From the NCBI GenBank assembly GCA_030674155.1, contig CM060334.1, forward strand, positions 41,407,075 to 41,444,574: 37,500 bases of DNA. Reading direction: 5' to 3'. This document shows, in pieces, positions 32,125 through 37,500 of the stretch. The notes under the pieces were generated by a model that was not told the origin of the DNA, did no database searches, and saw nothing but the letters and a program-made list of their open reading frames with translations. How positions within the stretch are numbered: position 1 is the stretch's first letter; each line of letters begins with the position of its first letter. A program made the position numbers and the translations under genes. This DNA is from Stramonita haemastoma. Lineage: Eukaryota > Mollusca > Gastropoda > Neogastropoda > Muricidae.

Positions 32125-32195
32125 CATGTGTGTATGTATGTGTGTGTCTGTATTTCTCTGTATATGCATGTGTGTGTGTGAGTGTCAAAGCGAAG
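31950..32195. repeat. TG/G-rich block
   Basis: A TG run with a run of ten G (31950-31995) follows the exon 24 donor by a few bases. Interrupted TG repeats continue at 32055-32185. Confidence 0.88.
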
Positions 32196-32646
32196 TCGTG
32201 CAATACCAGTTTTCTGTTTATGGAAAACTTGCCATTTTTGTTTCCTTTGGCCCTTTCCCTAATATACATATGAAAATATTGTCTTTTAAGTTCACCCAAT
32301 TTTATTACAATTTTCTTTGAATTTTGATGTTTTTTTCAGTCTCTTTATGCTTTATGCCTCTCTTAGCACAGTTTGTGGTCATTGTATAAATGAACAGTGA
32401 ATGCATGATTAATAGAACACACAAAAATCTCTCCACCCATAGATGTAATTGCAACACTAACCAGAGCTTAGACGAGTAAACAAAAAATACTGAAGTAAAA
32501 AAAATGTGATCTTGAAATACTCCATATTTTTTCTCCTGTCTCATATTACATCAGCACACTCCCTAGATATATTGTAGCTAAAAACTAAAAATAGGATTGT
32601 ATGTGTTCTGTTTTTTTTTATATAAATTTTCTTTCTCTCCAAACAG

Positions 32647-32841
32647 CCGATTTACTGCTGACGACAGAAGAGCAGCTGGTGAACACAGGGGCAGACAACT
32701 ACCAGAAGCTGTTGCCTCGACTGGGTCTGACGGAGACCCGCACCACCCCGGACCCTGTGCGATTCATCGACAATGATCCTCTGGGCGCTCGCCTCATGTC
32801 CGCCTCGGGCAGTGATATGTCCCAAGTCCCTGTCACTGCAG
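32647..32841 (+). CDS. HERC1: HERC1-like exon 25
   Basis: The acceptor is CTCCAAACAG before 32647 and the donor is TGCAG|GTACTG at 32842. It enters and leaves in phase 1. It encodes LLLTTEEQLVNTGADNYQKL, then a Pro/Thr-rich stretch and RFIDNDPLGARLMSASGSD. It joins exon 26 through a split Gly codon. A 5'-truncated SINE sits about 75 nt downstream. Confidence 0.8.
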
Positions 32842-32917
32842 GTACTGCTGTACACTGCAGTATGCCATGCTTTAGCAGTTTTTTTTTTAATATTTGTCGT
32901 TATAACTCCAGTCAAGA

Positions 32918-33165
32918 TAAGCAGCATCGAGCGTCGTTACCAGTTGTATGGGTGACCATTTGCATGCCTTGGCTTCAGTTCAGTCCCCCAGTTCACCCAG
33001 CTGTAAATGAGTGCCTGCTCTCTTTAGGGTCAGGGAAGGTAAAGCAGTGAGGGAGAGGAGATGGGGGCCACCCTCAATATGCTGGCCCCTTGAGAAGCTG
33101 AGGTCTCTGATGCCTTGCTCCCCTACAACCACCTAGGTTATGGGACACCTTTACCTTTTACCTCT
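32918..33165 (+). repeat. SINE family B, 5'-truncated copy 3
   Basis: It starts within the body (AAGCAGCATCGAGCGTCGTT) and ends TTATGGGACACCTTTACCTT. The tRNA head is missing. It lies about 75 nt after the exon 25 donor. Confidence 0.85.
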
Positions 33166-33542
33166 TTTGAGATTTTCTATTTTATTGTAGGCTAACGCAA
33201 AGACCTAAGCCCTCACAAATGTTCAGGATATAGATATGCAGATTTACAAACATACATGTTTATTTCATTCATGTTATGCATTGCGTATACATTAGGCCCA
33301 CATACACACCTGCAGACCAATCTGATATTTGGGTGATAGAAAAAATGATAAAAAGAAATCAATAATGTTTAGTGGTAACTGAAACTACAGATGTACTCTA
33401 GTTAAAAAAAATTTTGCATGAACTTTCTTTGTGCGCGTGTGTAATTGCAAATATGTGTCGAGTAAATTTAAAAAAAAAATTATGAAGTCTTTTAATATTT
33501 TTTTCCAGTGCAGATTTCTAACACTTTGTTCCCCTGAAGCAG

Positions 33543-33717
33543 GAGCTATGCCAAAGAACCTGAAGACGGAGCCTCGCCCCAAGAACCTGGGAGAACAGGC
33601 CCGCCACCTGCGGTCCACAGCGGACCGTCTGCTGGCCCTGCGCAGAACCACCACCGCCACCCAGATCCTGCTGGCCAGAACCCTGACACTGCAGCTGCTG
33701 GGATTCCTGGCTGACAG
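33543..33717 (+). CDS. HERC1: HERC1-like exon 26, helical
   Basis: The acceptor is CCCCTGAAGCAG before 33543 and the donor is ACAG|GTAGGT at 33718. It enters in phase 1 and leaves in phase 2. It encodes a basic start (AMPKNLKTEPRPKNLGEQAR) and then helices rich in Leu (TADRLLALRRTTTATQILLA, then LTLQLLGFLADR). This is typical alpha-solenoid scaffold sequence. Confidence 0.8.
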
Positions 33718-33744
33718 GTAGGTAGTGTGTGTGTGTGTGTGTGT

Positions 33745-33798
33745 TTTATTTTTTTTAATTTATTTTAGAATTTATTCATTCTTTTATATCAAGGATAT
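33745..33798 (-). repeat. SINE family A fragment (tail part)
   Basis: A T-rich tract and ATTCATTCTTTTATATCAAGG match the end of family A. It begins about 25 nt after the exon 26 donor. Confidence 0.55.
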
Positions 33799-33824
33799 TG
33801 GGGATATACTGATTTTATCATTTC

Positions 33825-34347
33825 ATGTAACTGTAAACAAGTCATTTGGGATAGAGCATTTAATTTTTTATGTGTGGTATGCCATAAAACTAGATTTGTG
33901 GTGACAACAGGATTTGTAACGATGTTGCTGTGTGATCCCGTCAACAGCAGCAAATCCTGCCACCTAACTGTAAACAAGTCATGTAGGATATGGCATTGAT
34001 TGTGTGTGTGTGTGTGTTATGCCATAGAAGTAGATGTGTGGATTTCTAATGTTGTGTGATCCCGTCAACAGCAGCAAATCCTGCCATCTAACGATAGGGC
34101 ATTGATTGTTTTTGTGTGTGTGTGTTATGCCATAGAAGTAGATGTGTGGATTTCTAACGATCACTGCTGTGTGATCATGTCAACAGCAGCAAATCCTGCC
34201 ACCTAAGTGTAAACAAGTCCTCTGGGATAGGGAATTGATTGTGTGCGTGTGTCTTATGCCAAAGAAGTAGATGTGTGGGGACAAGAGGATTTCTAATGTT
34301 CATTGCTGTGTCATTCCTGTCAACAGCAGCAAATCCTGCCACCTGTC
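33825..34347 (+). repeat. 115-140 bp tandem array carrying the exon 27 acceptor, 4 copies
   Basis: GTCAACAGCAGCAAATCCTG followed by CCACCT appears with exon-start equivalents at 33948, 34072, 34187 and 34327. Only the last continues into open coding sequence. The remainder of each unit contains GTAAACAAGTC, a TG run, TTATGCCATAGAAGTAGATG and a GATTTCTAA block. Confidence 0.93.
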
Positions 34348-34680
34348 CTCTGCCCTGGAGCACCTGGGTCTGGCGGACATCATGCAGATCGTGCGCCTCA
34401 TGTCGCTGTGCGCCTCGGGCAAGATGACCCTGACCTCCGGCAGCGACACCTCCCAGCTGTGCTGCACCTCCCTGCCCTCCACCTCCTCTGGGGGCATCTC
34501 CCTCATGAGGAGCGGCAGTGGCGGGGGGGAGGGGCCGGCGGGGGTGGGGGGGGCAGTGGGGGGTCAAAGGGCGTGCTGGACGAGGCCACCCTGCACCTGC
34601 AGCACCTGACCAAAGCCATCGGGGCCCTGGTGCAGGACAACCCCGCCTCTCTCAAACAGCTGGTGCAGCTCTGCACACAG
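34327..34680 (+). CDS. HERC1: HERC1-like exon 27, helical with Gly run and 1-nt frame break
   Basis: The acceptor is CCTGTCAACAG before 34327 and the donor is ACACAG|GTGGGC at 34681. It begins SSKSCHLSSALEHLGLADIM, followed by QIVRLMSLCASGK and a Ser/Thr-rich linker. In the G-run region 34519-34563 the frame is lost. Downstream, in the frame one base earlier, it resumes as GSKGVLDEATLHLQHLTKAI then LVQDNPASLKQLVQLCTQ. One missing G would restore phase 0 at the end, matching exon 28. The acceptor has three upstream near-copies. Confidence 0.72.
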
Positions 34681-34825
34681 GTGGGCGGGTTTTTTGTCAG
34701 GGTGTGTGTGACGTATTCTATTAATGCAAATTATATATGTTACAGTTGATTTTGTTTTCTGAAATCCTCCATGCCCCAAGAGGGGTCAAAGGCGAATCAA
34801 ATCTTGAATCTTGAGAATGTGAACA

Positions 34826-35440
34826 CGATTTTGGTCATTGTCAGGACCATGTGATTCTAGTCCTGTGGGTTCATGAAGTCATGTGTTTGAATCTCTGGTA
34901 GTGGCATCTAGTGTGTTAAGGGTGGTGAGTTGTGCTGTCTCCCTGGTCAATTTTAAGTGCAGACCTTTTTTCTTTTTCTTTCTTTTTTTTTATATTATTT
35001 TGGGTGCCTCGTCTTCTGTGACATCCCCATACTGTTGTTCCCACGCTGCTCATTTCAATCTCCCCGCCACAGCCATACCCTGATTTGTTATGTCTTATCC
35101 CCAGGGTCGGGAGTGCACAGGGAGCCCATCAATATTAGGCCATCATGGGGCCACCAGGTGAACAAGATTTTTGTCGTTTGTCAGGACCGTGGGATTTTAG
35201 TCCTGTGAGTCTGTGGAGTCATACATTTGAATCTCGGTCGTGGCATCTAGTGAGTTAAGGGTGGGGAGTTGTTCTATCTCCTGGGTCAACTTTAAGTGCA
35301 GACCTGCCAGTGCCTTAATTCCTTTCATGTATATATGCATATATGTTGAAGATCAAATATGCATGTTAATGATCCTATTATTCATGCCAGCCTCCGGTGG
35401 ATTACAGAAACACCACATCCTCCAGCATGCATCCTGTACA
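34826..35440. mobile_element. SINE-like repeat family E, interrupted by a reverse, 5'-truncated copy of the 16.6-kb retroposon body
   Basis: A block of about 145 bp occurs at 34826-34965 and again at 35160-35308, in each case including GTGGCATCTAGTG and TTTTAAGTGCAGACC or CTTTAAGTGCAGACC. Between them, on the minus strand, lies sequence matching 16850-17008 (ATTTCAATCTCCCCGCCACA) with an A-rich tail near 34970-35005. From 35308 to about 35440 the family E body continues (GAAGATCAAATATGCATGTT). The B-box-like TTTGAATCTC suggests a tRNA-derived head. Confidence 0.68.
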
Positions 35441-35799
35441 AACATGAGCTGCTCTGAAATCAGAATGGGAAAAGTGAGGCACAGAAGACCAGGCACTAGG
35501 CACCCAACCCTGTAAGGGAAAGTAGAGAAGGAAACAGTCTTTATGTATGTTGTAAGATGCATTGCTGTTTGGAGTGATTGTCAAGGGGGATATAGCTGAC
35601 TGGTCAGAGAGACGGTTTTGTGTTCTGAGGCAACTTGAGAGGGTGGGGCCAAGATTGTGGGGTGTGTCTGTGTTAGGGTTTTGTTGTTTTTTTACTGGGG
35701 TTAACAGTGGCTCTGAATCGATTGCTCTTCAAATCCCATAGATGAGACTGAATTTTTAGTGTACACATGGTTGAAACTCACCAATCTTTTTCTAGCAAA

Positions 35800-35930
35800 G
35801 TGGGTAGCTATGACCTATGGTATGGATGACACAAAACAATTCTAGCATACCATCCGTTCCCAGAAGGGGGTAGAGCATGGCCAGGTCCAACTCACCCATG
35901 ACTTCAGAAGTGAAGAGAGCACAGGACAAC
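35800..35930 (+). repeat. Dispersed repeat family F, copy 3
   Basis: GCTATGACCTATGGTATGGA and GAGCATGGCCAGGTCCAACT resemble the copies at 17165 and 25815. Confidence 0.4.
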
Positions 35931-35943
35931 CTGGTGTATTCTG

Positions 35944-36135
35944 TAGGAAGCAGAATCTATCCTAACAGAACAGACTGATGCACTCTATAGGAAGCAGAAT
36001 CTATCCTAACAGAACAGACTGATGCACTCTATAGGAAGCAGAATCTATCCTAACAGAACAGACTGATGCACTCTATAGGAAGCAGAATCTATCCTAACAG
36101 AACAGACTGATGCACTCTATAGGAAGCAGAATCCA
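35944..36135. repeat. 44-bp minisatellite, 4 copies and a partial
   Basis: The unit is TAGGAAGCAGAATCTATCCT, then AACAGAACAGACTGATGCAC and TCTA. Units start at 35944, 35988, 36032, 36076 and 36120 (partial). It ends about 30 nt before the exon 28 acceptor and shares no sequence with the other 44-bp array. Confidence 0.96.
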
Positions 36136-36166
36136 TCATTACGGTTGTTTTTCCCTTTTCCTGCAG

Positions 36167-36353
36167 GAGCTGATGTCGGCAGCCATGGGCATCAACACCA
36201 GCAGCCTGGAGGACCTGGGCACAGGGCGACTGCTGTCCTCCCACCTCACCTCCTCCTCCTCCTCCTTCACGGTGGTGCAGGCCCTGGTGTCTCTCCTCAC
36301 ACAGGGTGGCTGGCACGCCCGCCTGCTGCAGGCACAGCTCTCGGGGGAAAAGT
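36167..36353 (+). CDS. HERC1: HERC1-like exon 28, last exon in window
   Basis: The acceptor is CCTTTTCCTGCAG before 36167 and the donor is AAGT|GTGAGT at 36354. It enters in phase 0 and leaves in phase 1. It encodes ELMSAAMGINTSSLEDLGTG, a Ser run, and a helix (TVVQALVSLLTQGGW, then RLLQAQLSGEK). The next exon is outside the window. A 44-bp tandem repeat ends about 30 nt before the acceptor. Confidence 0.8.
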
Positions 36354-36963
36354 GTGAGTGGAGGGGTAGTTAGTGCTGGTGTGCAGGAGTGAGGGTCAGG
36401 CAGACTGGAGCATTGGCTTTGGTATAAAAAAGACCTCTGATTTTACCTTTAGTTTGTGTAGAAGAAGTGGTAGTGATGTAAAGAGTAGCTGTGAGTACTG
36501 ATTGTGACATACCTTGTTGCTCTAGATAGCAGTATGAAAGAGATGGGAGTATCAATAAGAAGAATGTGTTTATATCAAGTCAGCTTCTTGATGGAAAAAG
36601 TCAAACTGTAATGTGTATTTTTTTGTCTGAAGATTATATAAACATTATGTACATCATAAGCCTCTGCTTTATAACTGACATGAAATGAAATTCCCATCTT
36701 TTTCTACAAAAAGTTGGTACATGGTTTCACAATCAATGTGTGTTATGTGATCCTTGGGGTTCAGAGAAAGATCAAACAATGTGCTGAGACAAATGCAGGC
36801 ACCTTACTTATTGAACGTAATCCTTATTCTACACAAAAAGGAGAAACCAATGCTTGTTAAAATATGAGATGAAAAAACAAAATACCTCGCTTACTTACAA
36901 AGAAGTCATAGGAAATACTAGTTCTCACCAACATAAAATTTCCATCATATACTCTACCATATC

Positions 36964-37374
36964 AGACAGTTGTTAATTTGCAATGTGCATTGCAAGACAC
37001 AACAATATACAAGATATCAGCTTTGTTCTCTACTCAAACCTGGAAAAAAAAATCTCTCAGCTGCACAAAACCAGGTAAACTTCTTTGCTCTGTCAGTCAG
37101 AGAAATGAAGACAATGCCTTCATGCTTTGGCAAAAGTGTGTATTAAACCAGCATCCACTGTATGGCATCATCAACATCAGTGTTTCTGTCAGACAGTTGT
37201 TAACATGTAATGTGCATTACAAGATACAGTATAAAAGACACAAGCTTTGTTCTCCACTTAAACCTGGAAAAAATATCTCTCTATCCACTGCACGAAACAA
37301 GGTAAACTTTACTCTGTCAGTCAGAGAAATGAAGAAAATGCGTTCATGCTTTGGCAAAAGTGTGTATTGCACAT
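36964..37374. repeat. Two-copy direct duplication, ~185 bp, period ~227 bp
   Basis: The segment from CAGACAGTTGTTAA to GGCAAAAGTGTGTATT occurs at about 36964-37147 and 37191-37370 with substitutions and small gaps. Both copies include TCTGTCAGTCAGAGAAATGA. The rest of the last intron in the window, 36354-36963, is AT-rich with nothing recognised. Confidence 0.88.
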
Positions 37375-37404
37375 GCTTCAAAACCAAAACGTTAAAGGGG
37401 ATTT

Positions 37405-37500
37405 TTCCCCTGGAGTTAACATCAGTGCTGACTCCATTCTCCCCAAAAGTCCTTTGGATGAGACTATAAACAGAGCCCCCGCACACTTTAAATCCTGTTC
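37405..37500 (+). repeat. SINE family A, copy running off the window
   Basis: CTCCATTCTCCCCAAAAGTC and TTTGGATGAGACTATAAACA match 23680-23720 and the reverse of 7210-7260. It continues past 37500. Confidence 0.75.

Overview
This window is eukaryotic genomic DNA holding part of one large, intron-rich gene on the + strand. I can follow 28 consecutive coding exons from 348 to 36353. All have GT-AG introns, and neighbouring reading frames join except at four places. The exons total about 5.9 kb, or roughly 1,980 codons. No start codon, final stop, first exon or last exon is in the window, so this is the middle of a giant protein. The order SPRY domain (exons 8-11), UBA-like domain (exons 19-20) and Cys/His-rich segment (exons 23-24) fits HERC1, the giant HERC-family E3 ubiquitin ligase. 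Its first RCC1-like repeats should lie upstream, and its WD40, second RCC1-like and HECT regions downstream. The GC-rich exons, AT-rich introns, abundant tRNA-derived SINEs and long TG tracts suggest a mollusc, probably a gastropod. That placement is inference; I recognise the style of several SINEs but could not search.

Layout: 1-6950 holds exons 1-6, with a 5'-truncated non-LTR retrotransposon in reverse orientation (2140-3345), TG arrays and a 32-bp minisatellite. 6950-14550 holds exons 7-11 (the SPRY region), SINEs and a 44-bp minisatellite of about 39 copies starting exactly at the exon 9 splice donor. 14550-21800 holds exons 12-16, a composite retroposon with a perfect target-site duplication, and about 0.9 kb of CTA-type repeat. 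21800-28520 holds exons 17-21, including the largest exon and the UBA-like segment. 28520-37500 holds exons 22-28, a 53/57-bp donor-containing array, an acceptor-containing array and further retroposons.

The most unusual feature is that tandem duplications repeatedly cross exon-intron boundaries of this one gene. Copies of the 5' splice site (exons 9 and 22) or the 3' splice site (exons 8, 9, 20 and 27) are multiplied, always on the intron side, so the outermost authentic site is kept. One donor array could add 19-codon in-frame blocks to the protein. Other arrays would bring in early stops if an inner site were used. In the 44-bp array nearly all variation between copies is CG/CA/TG at CpG positions, which fits germline methylation of the gene body.

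Four single-base frame breaks (exons 12, 15 twice, 27) sit inside otherwise intact coding sequence. Two are at G runs and the two in exon 15 compensate each other. I read these mainly as assembly indels rather than gene decay.
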